DNA of 64,000 nucleotides, from contig JAOTOL010001640.1 in assembly GCA_034440575.1 (NCBI GenBank), positions 458,501-522,500 of the forward strand, in the 5' to 3' direction. How positions within the stretch are numbered: position 1 is the stretch's first letter; each line of letters starts with the position of its first letter. The notes beneath the pieces were generated by a model, which saw only the letters and a program-made list of their open reading frames with translations, was not told the DNA's origin and did no database searches. The position numbers were made by a program, and so were the translations under genes. Below, piece after piece: positions 25,905 through 38,412 of this stretch. The stretch comes from Imbricaverruca yamaguchii. Taxonomy: Eukaryota; Arthropoda; Thecostraca; Neoverrucidae.

Positions 25905-26465
25905 CACGCTGCCACACACAGCCGGGAGTTGAGCTCGGTCCCACCTGCAGGCTCCGCAGGTGCGCTTCTGAGGCTGCCACACACTGCCGGGAGTTGGGCT
26001 CGGTCCTACCTGCAGGCTCCGCAGGTGAGCTGAGGCTGCCACACACAGCCGGGAGTTGGGCTCGGTCCTACCTGCAGGCTCCGCAGGTGCGCTTCTGAAG
26101 CTGCCATACACTGCCGGGAGTTGGGCTCGGTCCCACCTGCAGGCTCCGCAGGTGAGCTTCTGAGGCTGCCATACACTGCCGGGAGTTGGGCTCGGTCCCA
26201 CCTGCAGGCTCCGCAGGTGCGCTTCTAACAGGCTGCCACACACAGCCGGGAGTTAGGCTCGGTCCCACCTGCAGGCTCCGCAGGTGAGCTTCTGAGGCTG
26301 CCATACACTGCCGGGAGTTGGGCTCGGTCCCACCTGCAGGCTCCGCAGGTGAGCTTCTGAGGCTGCCATACACTGCCGGGAGTTAGGCTCGGTCCCACCT
26401 GCAGGCTCCGCAGGTGAGCTTCTGAGGCTGCCATACACAGCCGGGAGTTGGGCTCGGTCCCACCT
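25905..26465. repeat. 65-bp minisatellite, about 8-9 copies
   Basis: Units contain ccgggagttgggctcggtcc and cctgcaggctccgcaggtga. Most copies carry ccgcag|GTGAGC, which reads as a joined acceptor and donor. One copy has an insertion (26226) and some have gtgcgc instead. Confidence 0.93.
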
Positions 26466-27074
26466 TCTCAGTGGCTAAGCGACAGCTCGGCTCGCGGCTG
26501 GCTGCAATTCAGCTGAGCCGTGACACTCGCCTTGCATGCCCGCCCATGGTATGTTCGCCAACAATCAGACGCCATTGTTGAGTCATCGATTTCCATGCAG
26601 CCAATAAACCCGCACGAGCCCGGTGACCTGAAGTGCACGGGACGCTGCCAGCGATTATGACCAAATCACGCTGCCCAATCCCAAGCATTCCCTCGTTAAC
26701 ATTCTGAAATGTAGATGTTTGTCGTCAATGTTAGTGCAGCGAGGAATGCAGACGTGTTCGCGCGTGTCACCACAGGAGCGAGAGACAGGAAGATATGAAG
26801 GTAACGAGGCGGCGCCGGCGGACTGGATGGCGAGGGAACAGTTTAACAACAACAGTTAAGCGACTGTTGTTGTTGGCGGTCGGCGCGTTCCTCATGCCAG
26901 CCGCGCGCTTCGGCAGCCGCACGGGTCACGTCTCCACAGCCACACGGGTCACGGGCCGGGGTCACGGGCCGGTCAGAGAGCCACCTCGGCCGACATCACG
27001 CGGTGGCGTCTCCCTCCACACACCGGCTCCATCAACGTCAACCCGACCGGCTCCATCACCGGCTCCATCACCGG
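26466..27074. other. Unique DNA, one open frame running into the next array
   Basis: The ATG at 26795 opens a frame with MKVTRRRRRTGWRG and a hydrophobic stretch LLLLAVGAFLMP, then low-complexity Pro/Ser/Arg. It then enters the 59-bp array. No homology; not called a gene. Confidence 0.35.
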
Positions 27075-27645
27075 CTGTCGCAGTGGCAGACTCGATATGG
27101 CCGCACTGTGACTGCGACAAATGTGTTAAGCGACTGTCGCAGTGGCAGACTCGATATGGCCGCATTGTGACTGCGACAAATGTGTTAAGCACTGTCGCAG
27201 TGGCAGGCTCGCTATGGCCGCATTGTGACTGCGACAAATGTGTTAGGCTACTGTCGCAGTGGCAGACTCGATATGGCCGCATTGTGACTGCGACAAATGT
27301 GTTAAGCGACTGTCGCAGTGGCAGACTCGATATGGCCGCATTGTGACTGCGACAAATGTGTTAGGCGACTGTCGCAGTGGCAGACTCGATATGGCCGCAC
27401 TGTGACTGCGACAAATGTGTTAAGCGACTGTCGCAGTGGCAGACTCGATATGGCCGCACTGTGACTGCGACAAATGTGTTAAGCGACTGTCGCAGTGGCA
27501 GACTCGATATGGCCGCACTGTGACTGCGACAAATGTGCTAAGCGACTGTCGCAGTGACAGACTCGATGTGGTCGCATTGTGACTGCGACAAATGTGTCAA
27601 GCGACTGTCGCAGTGAAAGACTCGATGTGGCCGCATTGTGCATAC
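27075..27645. repeat. 59-bp minisatellite, about 9-10 copies
   Basis: Units share gtcgcagtggcagactcgat and gtgactgcgacaaatgtgtt. The unit contains the inverted pair ctgtcgcagt / actgcgacaa and can fold. Confidence 0.95.
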
Positions 27646-27734
27646 CTGGGACAAGTGGGTCAGCCCAAGCGGCAAAACTCCAATATCCCGGTTTGCATCC
27701 GATTGTTTCGCTTCGAAGAGCGACGATGTCGTCG

Positions 27735-27990
27735 GCCGAGGTGGCTGATTCCGAGACCAGCCACAGTGAGAGGTTCTGCCGTAGACCGCAGGGCTGGAAA
27801 GATAGCCAGCGAGGGAGCCAGTCATCGACCGGAGCGGCTGCTTCCGAGATCTGCCATTGTGAGAGGTTCTGCCGTAGACTGCAGGGCTGGAAAGATAGCC
27901 AGCGAGAGAGCCAGTCATCGACCGGAGCGGCTGATTCCGAGACCGGCCACAGTGAGAGGTTCTGCCGTAGACCGCAGGGCTGGAAAGGCC
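27735..27990. repeat. ~90-bp imperfect tandem repeat, 3 copies
   Basis: Each copy contains gtgagaggttctgccgtaga and cagggctggaaag. Confidence 0.85.
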
Positions 27991-28736
27991 TCCAGCGCCA
28001 AAGCGAGGCCGATCGCTGAATAACCACCGCCACATCGCCCACTCAGAGTGCAGTAGCCGAGGCCACGTATACAGTTCTTTGCGAATCCGCTTCGGAACCG
28101 GTTGGACTCTTGTTCACTACGTTCTTGTGATCATGGACAAATCCCCTCATCTAGATTTGACCAATATTTCGAAATGATCGGAAAATGTCCCCGACGATCC
28201 GTCGTGCCCAGCCAACTGGCCGCCAGTGGGCTCCGGACAATGCGTCGCCAGCGCCAGTACCCAGCTGCCGTGACCCGCTACTAGACACAACAATCTGCAG
28301 CAATTATCGGCCCCAAGCCGGACACGAACCAATCCCTGAAGTCCCGGATGCGTTACGGACCGGACGTAAGTCCCAGGCACGGTCCCAGCTCAACGTCTGC
28401 ATGCAATGCCTTGTGGGAGTCGACGGCCGGGCCCGACTGGGGCCCGTCTGTGGCGGCCCGTGTCGGATGTGAGTGGCACGTCCAGACCTCGTCAGTGCAG
28501 GGGCAGCTCTGCGCCCCTGGCAGCACCGCCGCGACTCCTGCGCTCGCGGCACCGGCACGGGAGCCGTCACACAGCCGGCCGATCCAGGCGCCATCACATC
28601 GTGTCCTTGCTCCGCCACTGGTCAGGCGGCTCTCAGCCCGTCCGAATGTGGGCGACTCCTCCGTTTCCATTCGCTTACCTCCCGTGAGACGGTACCGCCC
28701 AGGTGAGGCGGCCGCCATTAGCCAGCTTTGTGTGAC
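27991..28736. other. GC-rich unique DNA without recognisable gene
   Basis: Overlapping open frames up to about 140 codons occur on both strands (for example minus 28718-28353 starting MAAASPGRYRL), but none has recognisable homology or a convincing splice context. Confidence 0.35.
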
Positions 28737-29523
28737 AAGAGTCGGTTTTACAGCGGCAGTTTGCTCTCCTATCTACTAGCCTTTGAGCGTTCCAAGTTGT
28801 CCCTTCCTTCAGCTAAATATTCCAGACATGAACTAAAAAAGTACATCGAAGAGCTTATAATGTTCATAAGAATTGGCTTCAATCAATTTTGTCAGTTTTT
28901 TTGTCCACTTGAAATAATTGTTCTTCATGGTGAGAATTAAACGATTTTAGACGGATCGCTTTAGTATACTTTTCCATCAACCATTTTATATTCCGAAACC
29001 TACATCCCAATAGATGGCAGGTAACAAGTCGGTCGGTGCGCTTGCGTTCTACTCATGGGGTGTGTTGTGAATATTTACTAGTTGTGCGGTGTGAGCATGT
29101 CGGGAGTATCAGGTATGAAATGATACACTTGGTTGACATCGATTAAGTATACTTTTTTGTTATTTCGTCTGCCGTTGCTCAGGAAGTTGGCTTACAACCT
29201 CATCCTTCGCTAATTTAACAATAGCGCGAATTTGCTCTCTGGCATTCATTCGTCGGCTGCCATATACAGTAGAGCTGAATGTAGTCTTCACGTAAATCGG
29301 AAAGCGTATTGCAGGTTACTGATGTTCGTAAGTTTAATTTTACTTATTTCAGCATCGTCGATACTAAAACCTATTTTGTTATCAAAACTGATGTAATAAT
29401 TATATTTAGTGGTCGCTCTTAATGCATGCGGATCAATGTGCCAGGTCTTCTCCATCTCGTCCCAGGTCTCTTTCCTGAGACCTGGGACCTTGCGAGCAAA
29501 GTTCCGCTGTAAAGCCGACTAAG
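28737..29523. mobile_element. Non-autonomous DNA element with ~27-bp inverted termini and 3-bp AAG duplication
   Basis: The left end at 28740 reads AGTCGGTTTTACAGCGG; the right end at 29520, read on the other strand, is AGTCGGCTTTACAGCGG, with similarity continuing to TTTGCTC. AAG flanks both ends (28737-28739 and 29521-29523). The 780-bp interior is AT-rich and non-coding. The superfamily is uncertain. Confidence 0.6.
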
Positions 29524-32500
29524 GTCACCACTGATCGGCCGATCTGTGCTGACCTGCGCCATGACCAGGTCGTGGGTGACACACTTGGCATCGTCAGGCA
29601 CAGTCTGGACCGGGGAGGGTTCAGCACGTCATTACTTCCTCGTTGACCACTGGAAATGCCATCGCTCAAGCGGTCATTTGTGCAACTGTAGACACCTCAG
29701 GTATGACGATCGTTCTCAGCCCTCGCATATACCACACTCATGAAGTTATCAATGCTTGCAGTGTTGTTTGTGGTCGAGACTTGAAGCAAACGTGACAAAG
29801 GCGTGAAATACCGGCACTGGTGAAGAATGAGGAACACACCACAGTGAAGAGTCACTTCGGTGTTGAGTAGTATGTAGACCTGCATTGCCGGGCGCCGTCA
29901 GAAGGCAGGCTGTACCGGTGTTGACTGGTGTACAGCCAGCGTCAGACATGCAGACCGTGTGGGTGTTAACTAGTGTGCAGACGCAGGATACCCGGCAGAC
30001 TTTGATCGCACCATCTCGTCTGCTTTCCATCTCGTCGTCGAGGGTCCGATGCCGGAGATAATCGCCAATCACCCCGAGGCGGTGTGACGGTCGGCTGCCG
30101 ACGGCGCGCAAGTCGGGCGGCGGCGTGGCCGTGCTTAGTATGCAGCCGGCCGGAGGGCACTCAGTGAGAGTGACTGGCTGTCGACCCCACTCTCTCTCTC
30201 TCACCCCCCCTCTCCGGTCTGCCCCGCCGCGCCCCGACACGGCCAGAAAGTGAAACTGCCCGCCCGCCGACGACCCACATGTCTGCCCCGCGCCGGGTCA
30301 GGCCCCGAGCCGCCCTCACGCGACCTCACCTGACCCGGTCATGGTCACCGGCTCGCCCGACACCGCCGAGGGGGATGACCGTCCTCGCCCTTGATGGCGC
30401 GTGATGGTGGACCGTTAGACGGGAGTGCAGAACGTGGGTACAAGTGGTAATTCCGCTCTCCTTCCCATCGTGGCATTTTCACCTTCAGGTCGTGCTCGCC
30501 GGTGATAAGCACCGCCTCATGAAGCATGAAACTGTCCACTTCATCAGACCACAGTTGGAGTCGAGCTGCCAGGTCGTGCTCGCCTGATGAGCAGGGTGTA
30601 GCCTCTCCTCAGCTGGCGGCTGATACTCGGCGCGTCTGGCCGACTGCCCACGGCGGCCCCGATGGACTGCAGCGCACGAAGGATCGAAGCAGATGTGCGC
30701 AGCCAAGGGGTGCTGAGAACCCCCTCCCGTACCCTAACCAGGCAGGGGTATCAGCACCCCCTTGGTTGCCAGAAAAGCACATTCGATCAATTAGGATTTT
30801 TTGTGATTCTCACCACGCCAAACCAGAAATTGTCCGAGCGCCGAAGGCAGTATCCATAGTATGATTATTTTCTTCATCGGGCCCAGCTCTAAAAAAAATC
30901 CAAGCTATGCCGTTGGCTCTGATAATCTGGTGCACAGCGTACAGGGACTCTGATGGTTTGGTCGGGATTCCATAGGGACTCTGATGATCCAGTCGACGGT
31001 CCGCATCGCGACTGCGATATTCTGGTCGGCAGCCTCAGGTCTGACGCGACCTTCGGCCCGCAGGACGCTCTGGTGGTCTGATCCGCAGCCCGTGGTGGGC
31101 AGCCCTGATGGCCTGGTCCGCAGCCCACGGAGGGGAGGGACAGCGGCAGTGGTTGCAGAGTACCCCGAGCCCCGCGAGACCCTCGACAGTCGCTGCGAAC
31201 CGCCGATACACGCTCCACACGCCGCGTGGTGCAATGCGGCAGGCGCTGCACTGAGCCAGGCAGTGCTTACCGCACCGCCAGCAGCCAGACCACGGGTGAT
31301 GTATTCCTGGATTGGAAACCAACAGCTGATTGCGTATCGGTCACGATGACCTCTTGGGTAAGGAGACGCCCAGAAGCGACCAGGGCATCGGGTGGGAGGT
31401 TGCAGTGAGGCGTATTGAATTGTTCAAATTATAGGCGAAAGTGCCCAGATAAGGTATTTCGTCGAGTGAGTTCGGATCCCGCCGGGTAAATGGACAACAC
31501 GAAACCAAATGATCGATAGGGACAGACGAAGTCGTCGCAGATGTTGGTTTAGTTCGCCGTTTTTTTATTCGAATAGGTGGGGAGATGGGAATGACTACGC
31601 TCTTTCTCAGTAAAGACAGAAAACTTATCGGATTCGAATAGTTTAAAGGGCATGGCTTTTGGCGTAAAAACAATATTTTCCATGCAAAATATTCTAGTAA
31701 TTTTGGAAATCATGAATAAGGGTCAATGTTATACAAGAGTAGGCAATCTAAGGGGATGTGAACCATTGGACAAGTGTCCCCTCAGTGTCGGCTTTGCTCC
31801 TTCCTCAACAATTTAAATTCTTAACATGGGACCCTGTGGAGTGCGTCCCCTCCCCAATACATTCGGCCTTCCCATTTCCTCTACGTATTGTGCTTCCAAA
31901 ATAATTTTCGGAGATCAACACCCCTGCATGGACCCCTGCCCCCTGAATCCGCATCTGGGACTGATCCTCCAGAGTTCATGAACTGTAACATCAGGGCTAT
32001 ATCATGGCGTGGAAAAGTCGGCCTAAAACCTTCCCGCTCCATCCGCATCCAAAATCTGTGACGACGCCCATGCTCGTGATAAAATCGTCGGTTCTCCTGC
32101 CCCACCATCTCCAATTTATACATATGTGGCCAATATTTTCCGGCGGAGGGGTTCACACAACTGAATTGGAGAATACAGACTACGGCTTACCCGCCAATCC
32201 GCAAAGAGGATTGAGCGGTTATTCCATGGAGGTTGCATCCCCCTCCATCTACACCCTACCACTGACGGTTTTGGGATTTCGCCAAGGAGACGCCATTTCT
32301 CTGGATGGGCGGCTCTTGGTTCACAACAATTCGATGGGACTCCAATTTCCCAGAGAGAGCCGGGCACCATGTTTTTATCTGAGGGGTGCCTGCCGCTTGA
32401 AAATTATAGCAGTGCGTTCGGATCTCCAAGAGGGTCGCCGTTCTCAGGCCGAAGAACTGCTGCCGCTGAAAAATTCGAGGGGGGGTCTACACAGGAACCT

Positions 32501-33414
32501 CCAAGAGGGCCCCTTTCGGGTTCCAAGCGACGTCAACTTCACTTCCTTCCCCTTTGACCAGCCCTTGCAACATACCCTGTCTGGAACGCTATTACACCTG
32601 GCAGACTTGCTACGCAATGCCAGCTGTCCAACGCTTTGTGCAAGGTGGGCTCCCTCTCACAGATGCTTTCACTTCGCACCACTACAACTTCTGAATGGGA
32701 CATCATAAACCAATAAGGGAAGAACGGTAGGGCTCCTTGATAAATTGTGTCGTGAATGGCTGATGCAAACCTCCTGCGATGACTGAATCAGCTGGGAAAA
32801 GCCAACACGAAATGCGTACCCCGAATTCCCAAAGGCGCACGGCTGAAACCGGCCGCGTTTCCGTGTTTTGCTTGCTGTTCGCCAGGTGGCAGGTTTGCGC
32901 CGCTGACACGCGCCGATGAAAGGCGCCGACGCGCAGTTTCCAATCCGGACATGCCTCATCGGTGGTCCGGCTTCAGTCACGACACAACGTCGTCTCCCAT
33001 CCTGGAATTGTCGGCAGCGGCGGCGCCGGTGCGGCCGGCACGGTACACACGCGGGCCGCCGTTATCGGCAGTCGGCCACCGGTCACTGAGAAATCGCCCA
33101 CGAGCACCGGTACTGACCGGTCCAGGTACGCCGGGCACCCCACGTCACGTCTATACATGTGAATGAATGCATGCAGCCGGCATGGCAACCATCTGATTAC
33201 AGAGGTGTGGGCATAACACAAATATTCGTTCGTGCAAGTGTTCCTTCAAACTTGAATCTAACTACCGCCATGCTATCTTTTGATTGTGAGCACACGCATG
33301 GGGAAGCAAAAACAGGCTCGAAACTCGACAGGTGTAATAGACTGGAACGAATAAGCATTTCCTGGCAATGGAAGCTCATTAAATGAACTATCTCTATACA
33401 CCGACACGGGGCTC
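29524..33414. other. Unique DNA without recognisable gene
   Basis: The longest non-repetitive open frame of the left half lies here (plus 32004-32708, 234 codons from a true ATG, starting MAWKSRPKTFPLHP). It shows no recognisable domain and low-complexity stretches typical of mobile-element debris. It is recorded as unknown, not as a gene. Confidence 0.35.
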
Positions 33415-33700
33415 CGGCTCAGAGGGGGCAGGGTGCAGGGCTGGCCACCCACCAGCCTGCCCGACCGCTGCTGGTGAGAGGAGCACACTGCGGCTCAGAG
33501 GGGGCAGGGTGCAGGGCTGGCCTCCCACCAGCCTGCCCGACCGCTGCTGGTGAGAGGAGCACACTGCGGCTCAGAGGGGGCAGGGTGCGGGGCTGGCCAC
33601 CCACCAGCCTGCCCGACCGCTGCTGGTGAGAGGAGCCACTGCGGCTCAGAGGGGCAGGGTGCAGGGCTGGCCCCCACCGCCTGCCCGACCGCTCTGGTGG
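33415..33700. repeat. 76-bp minisatellite, about 4 copies
   Basis: The unit begins cggctcagagggggcagggt (33415, 33491, 33567) and contains gaccgctgctggtgagagga, i.e. a CTG|GTGAGA donor-like site per copy. The last copy has deletions. Confidence 0.93.
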
Positions 33701-35515
33701 GAGGCCTCGGTCGTCTACATGGCAGGGGAACTGACCTCCACGACCGTCCACGCGTGGAGACTCACGTGAGGGGAGCGGACCTCCACAACCGTTACCTGCG
33801 AGGTGAGCGGACCAGTGGTGTCATTTTATGAAAATGATTGGGTGAACACAGGACACATCCGGTTAACTTAAGGCAAACTGATGATGAATTAGCATTTCGT
33901 GAGATTTGCTTGCGCGGCTCGAGGAAGCATCCCTTGATCTGCGCAGAGGGCGGGGGCGTTCTAATAAGCGGATCTTCCCGATCGTGACCTGTGACCCGAT
34001 CATAAATGATATTTTGCGGACACCGACAAATTAGGAAGCTTCAGTCCTCATCACTGCCTATGAACATCTAGTTTCATATCGTATGTGCAGGGTCAAATTT
34101 CATATCACCATAGAGTCATGTTGTAAGTATGCTAAACGTTGCCCTCCTGTAGCAAGAAAGACACCAAATATTGGTCGATGGTTTGATTGCAGCAAGTATG
34201 GACATACTGCTTTCCTTGCTTATCGTACCCATGCTTTCCTGTTTTACGGAGACATATTTCGATGTAATGACAACCAGGGCGGATAAAGGGAGTGGCACTG
34301 AACGCATGTGCCTCCTTTGGCGTCCCTCAGGCCAGGGAAAGGCGCCACTCTGAAAAGGTTCCGGTGTACCCGCTCTCATTTTTTTTTCAGCCAGAAACGT
34401 CCCTATGCAAGAAAAAGGCATCCCATTGGAAGGAAAGGCGCCCCCTCCAGGAAGAGCCGAATGCATCAACTTTTTGATGCCGCAAAGCAAACGACGTCGA
34501 ATGACACCCATTGTTCTGCAAATTGAAGCCATAGCCACAAAACGGGAGGTCATCGAAGAACTCAATAAAACCTTTCACCCTGATGTGTCCCGGTTTGAAA
34601 TGCTACTCGAGTTGCTTGATACTAGATTTGGATAGGTTTGATCAAAAACGGAAATAAACTCGAGCGGACCGGATGCTCAGCAAGGCCTTTGCCCTTGAAA
34701 AATAATTCGATTGTTGAACTTTCTGATATCGCATAACTAGCGACGTCGAATAATGCCCATTTGATGGAAATTGAAACGATAGCAACCGAACTTCGCGCTC
34801 GGTCAATATCGCTTCAAAATCGTCATCTAATAAATCAAGCTAGCCTTTGACCTAGAAGATTAACCTTGACATGCACCGTGGGTGTGGAAAAAAATTGGCC
34901 ATACAAAGCACAGAACAAAATTGATAGGGACAAATCGCCACTTTTCAGAAATTGTGGGCGGACATGTACCACTCCCCCTCCCCAGTGGTTACACCCATGG
35001 TAATTCGCGTCTCATTTTCTCAATCACTCTAGCTCTTTGCGCTCTCCAAAATATTGGTATTCCCCGCAAAATTGGTAGTGCTGTCAGGATAGTCGACCAC
35101 CCCCAGATTTATACGAATTTCTAGAGATGATAATGCCATCATTTTGTAAGCCAATTAAAGAGTATAATCGCGTGTCGGTGCGTGAAGTTCCTCTGAGTTA
35201 ACCTACTGCTGAAATTTGCGGGCAATCCCTTCTAATGACATCCTGAAAGCAGAATACTTTAATACAGAATTTACTTTAAAGGTATCCCTTTATGCTGGAC
35301 TTCCATGAACGTCGTCATATAAAGCGCGGCAGAAACTGTTATGACGCAAAGATGAGTCAGAACTTTCGTGAAATTAGCCTACGTGCAATGCAAGCAATGT
35401 ATTCATAGATTGGGAATTTATATTTATTGCCGACAGAAACTTGTGCTTAGTAATCGGTAAGTGAGCTGGGGAAGTCGCTCGGGAGCATCCTTTCCCACTA
35501 ATAGGAGTGTGAGGT
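33701..35515. other. Unique DNA with one diverged internal duplication
   Basis: A ~100-bp block around 34490-34580 (gacgtcgaatgacacccatt) recurs diverged at 34740-34830 (gacgtcgaataatgcccatt). A duplicated block with gcggacctccacaaccg lies at 33730-33810. No gene supported. Confidence 0.4.
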
Positions 35516-36510
35516 GTAAAAGCAAGGATGCTATAAGAAAACTGTACTCAGCCTATGTGCGACCCCACTTCAACTTTGGATAGCATGTGTAGGCATGGAA
35601 ACCTTACTAGAAGGATATGCCGATGTGCTAGAAAGAGTGCAATGCGAAGCCACTAGACTCATCATTCAGAATAAGGTAAATCTGAATGATGCTCTTGTAT
35701 TCAGAGCAGTGATAAATTATTCGTGAAATAGGGTGGAATATACCACTTTCTGAGCACTCAATCAACATCCTGAAAGGAGTATCGACATCCTGTTCGTGAT
35801 ACGCCTTTATGAAGTCTTCCTGTCTCCTTTTAAAGAATATCTCGTTGATAAGTAGGATGCTAATGCTTTCGATAAGGATACTGATACACAAACATTTCAT
35901 AACTCAATTTCAGGTAAATTGATTACCTCTGATGTGATTTTGCATAAAATGGTAGCTTATATAGTAGGTTTTTTCCCACATTCTCGAATATGGAGCTTAC
36001 TAAATTATGAATCTCACAACAAACAATAAAGGTATAGTCGTAAATGTGCCATTGGTTCAAAGTTGTGTCTGAAAGATGTCAAAAACAACAAAAATGACAC
36101 TAATTCCATGGCAAATTTCGACATCCTACTGTTCTCGTTTTGACATCTCACACCTAATGAAAAGCCAGTATTTTAATGCTGATTCAGAGTATCACATAGG
36201 GGTCGTTAATTCAAGTTAGACAGGTTAAGGTGTAGGACAATTAAGTGACAACAGGTTCTTCAGTCAAAGGGTGGTTGATGAATGAGATAGGCTACCTACT
36301 GATGTGGGGAGTCCCTCATTGCAATATTATAAATTGGGTGGACAATTATATTTGGATGATCTTGTTTTAGCTCTAATCAGTGATGCATGGGTTGATATTT
36401 ATGCCAGGTCAAGAGGGGGATTTTCTGAACACTTAAGACATCATCATAACACACAAATGAACAAGCTGTTCATATTCAAGCAGTTTCTTTCAATAAAAAT
36501 CCTCTAACCA
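35515..36510 (+). mobile_element. LINE reverse-transcriptase C-terminal relic, split by a hAT MITE
   Basis: Before the MITE the frame reads DAIRKLYSAYVRPHFNFG and ADVLERVQCEATRLIIQ, the typical thumb region of CR1/L2/Jockey-like reverse transcriptases. After the MITE comes FFSQRVVDE, then DRLPTDV and SPSLQYYK, the conserved end of such proteins. Stops and shifts show it is dead. Confidence 0.75.
35699..36189. mobile_element. hAT-type MITE, copy A, with perfect 8-bp target duplication
   Basis: Element 35707-36181. Ends CAGTGATAAATTATT and AGTATTTTAATGCTG are imperfect inverted repeats. It is flanked by ATTCAGAG at 35699-35706 and 36182-36189. Eight-base duplications and CAGTG ends fit the hAT superfamily. 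It is inserted in the LINE relic and non-coding. Confidence 0.85.
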
Positions 36511-36639
36511 CTTGCAAAAAGCAACCTTAAATGGGTAATTATTTTGTAATGGTGTGGCATAGACTGTTAGTAGTTTCACAATTTTGTTTATCCCATGTCA
36601 GTACAGACAAGCACTGTATGATTTCTGTTGTGCAACCTG

Positions 36640-36960
36640 TGTTGAGAAAATGACAATTTTCTCAGCAGGACAAGGTTAAGACAGTCTTTATTCACCAACT
36701 GGATAGTAGAACATTATAACCAGCAGCCAGAAAATATTGTCAGTAGCAGCACACTGAACATCTTTAAAAACAGAGTAGACAATCATTATAAGAATAGAGG
36801 GCTTGCTTTTCAGTATTCCAGGGAGGGCCGATCAATAGATTTGGCAGTTAACTGGTTCATTGTCCAGAGTGCTACCCATGAAGGGCTCTTGTGGCTCATA
36901 GTTGCACTAATCTTTTATGTCTTTATGTCTTTCTACACATTGTGTTTTTAACAGTGGATA
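36640..36960 (+). mobile_element. Second LINE C-terminal fragment
   Basis: The frame reads RQSLFTNWIVEHYNQQPENI and SSSTLNIFKNRVDNHYKN, the same C-terminal signature as at 36250-36350 (the family reads W-N-LPE-VV-S-S-N-FK-RLD). It is followed by a short 3' segment rich in gggctc and a ctttatgtctttatgtcttt tail. Confidence 0.65.
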
Positions 36961-37319
36961 GCATTATAAAAAAACATACTGTGCAGTTTTTTGTTTACTT
37001 GTGACCATGTTAGATACATTTTGTACAGCCTTTAGCCACTTGTATTTTGCATATGTCTTGAAACTGCATGGCTGCGTAAACATTCAAAACAATTCACCCA
37101 TGGTTGGCACACATGGAAATTTGACTGCACTGAGGGCTTGGCAATGCTGCTTGCTTGTCCATCAATCCTAGAGTTGCCCTATACTGATGAGTACAATTTG
37201 ATGGTAAACATTGTTTTCTGATGTTGAAATATAGCGAAGGCTCAATGCTGGACCTGCTCTTTATTGGACTATTCCAGCTCCTCTCTCACAACACTATGCT
37301 GTGATCATTAGGCCTGCCT

Positions 37320-38400
37320 GTTACAGATCTCTTCCACCACCATGACCTGCCCAACAGACTTGCATGCTATAGGTCTCCTGTCACCATGAATTGGCCAGCA
37401 GACCAACATGCTGTAGCAGTGTTAAATTATTCGCAAAATAGGGTGGAATTTACCACTTTCTGAACACTCAGTCGACATCCTGCTCCAAGAAGTATAGACA
37501 TCCTGCTTCTTGATGCGTGCTTATGAAGTGTCTCCTTTCTAACATTACCTCTTTTGTTGAGTAGCATGATCATACTCTTGATAAGGGGTGGTGGTACACG
37601 AATATTCCGCAATGCAATTTCAGGTAAATGGATTATTCATAATGCATACATCACCAGGGTATATATGAATTCTTTATCTTGCTATCCCAAATATAGTTCT
37701 TCCTAACATTTGGATATCAAAACAAATGATGAAGGTACAAACAATGGCTCAAATTTCAGTCTGAAAAACATCAAAGGCACTTGGAATGATACTAATTTCA
37801 TGACAGATTTCGACATCCTATTGTGCTCGTTTCCACATCTCACACCTAACGAAAAACCAATATTTTAACACTGTGCTGTAGCTGTAGGTGTCTCCCATCA
37901 CCATGTCCTGACCAGCAGTTGACCTCAGGTGTGTCTACTGCAGGTGTCTCCTGCCACCATGACCTGACCAGCAGCTGACCTCAGGTGTGTCTACTGCAGG
38001 TGTCTCCTGCCACCATGACCTGACCAGCAGTTGACCTCAGGTGTGTCTACTGCAGGTGTCTCCTGCCACCATGACCTGACCAGCAGGTGACCTCAGGTAT
38101 GTCTACTGCAGGTGTCTCCTGCCACCATGACCTGACCAGCAGTTGACCTCAGGTGTGTCTACTGCAGGTGTCTCCCATCACCATCTCCTGACCAGCAGTT
38201 GACCTCAGGTGTGTCTACTGCAGGTGTCTCCCGCCACCATGACCTGACCAGCAGTTGACTTCAGGTGTGTCTACTGCAGGTGTCTCCCATCACCATGTCC
38301 TGACCAGCAGTTGACCTCAGGTGTGTCTACTGCAGGTGTCTCCTGCCACCATGACCTGACCAGCAGTTGACCTCAGGTGTCTACTGCAGGTGTCTCCTGC
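37320..38400. repeat. 56-bp minisatellite abutting SCYL2 exon 1 (interrupted by MITE copy B)
   Basis: About 9 copies at 37882-38400 and two decayed ones at 37320-37408. The unit contains gccaccatgacctgaccagc and gtgtctactgcaggtgtctc. Each copy holds a Kozak-type ATG followed at once by a stop (ATG ACC TGA) and an acceptor-like ctactgcag. The last partial copy runs to within 25 bp of the SCYL2 ATG. Confidence 0.93.
37409..37881. mobile_element. hAT-type MITE, copy B, with perfect 8-bp target duplication
   Basis: Element 37417-37873 (457 bp). Ends CAGTGTTAAATTATT and AATATTTTAACACTG are inverted repeats with one mismatch. It is flanked by TGCTGTAG at 37409-37416 and 37874-37881. It aligns along its length with copy A (same ccactttctga and atttcgacatcct blocks) and sits in a diverged unit of the 56-bp minisatellite upstream of SCYL2. 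Confidence 0.88.
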
Positions 38401-38412
38401 GGCGGCGGCGCC

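Noticed and set aside
26795..27346. Frame with a hydrophobic, signal-like N-terminus
   Set aside because: It is mostly Arg/Pro-rich and then runs into the 59-bp array; the hydrophobic stretch is likely chance.
32004..32708. 234-codon frame from a true ATG, the longest non-repetitive one on the left
   Set aside because: No recognisable domain, low-complexity stretches and no splice context; kept only as unknown. A protein search could overturn this.
38377..38412. Upstream in-frame extension of SCYL2 exon 1
   Set aside because: It starts at GTG inside the 56-bp array, lacks homology, and the ATG at 38413 has a strong context.
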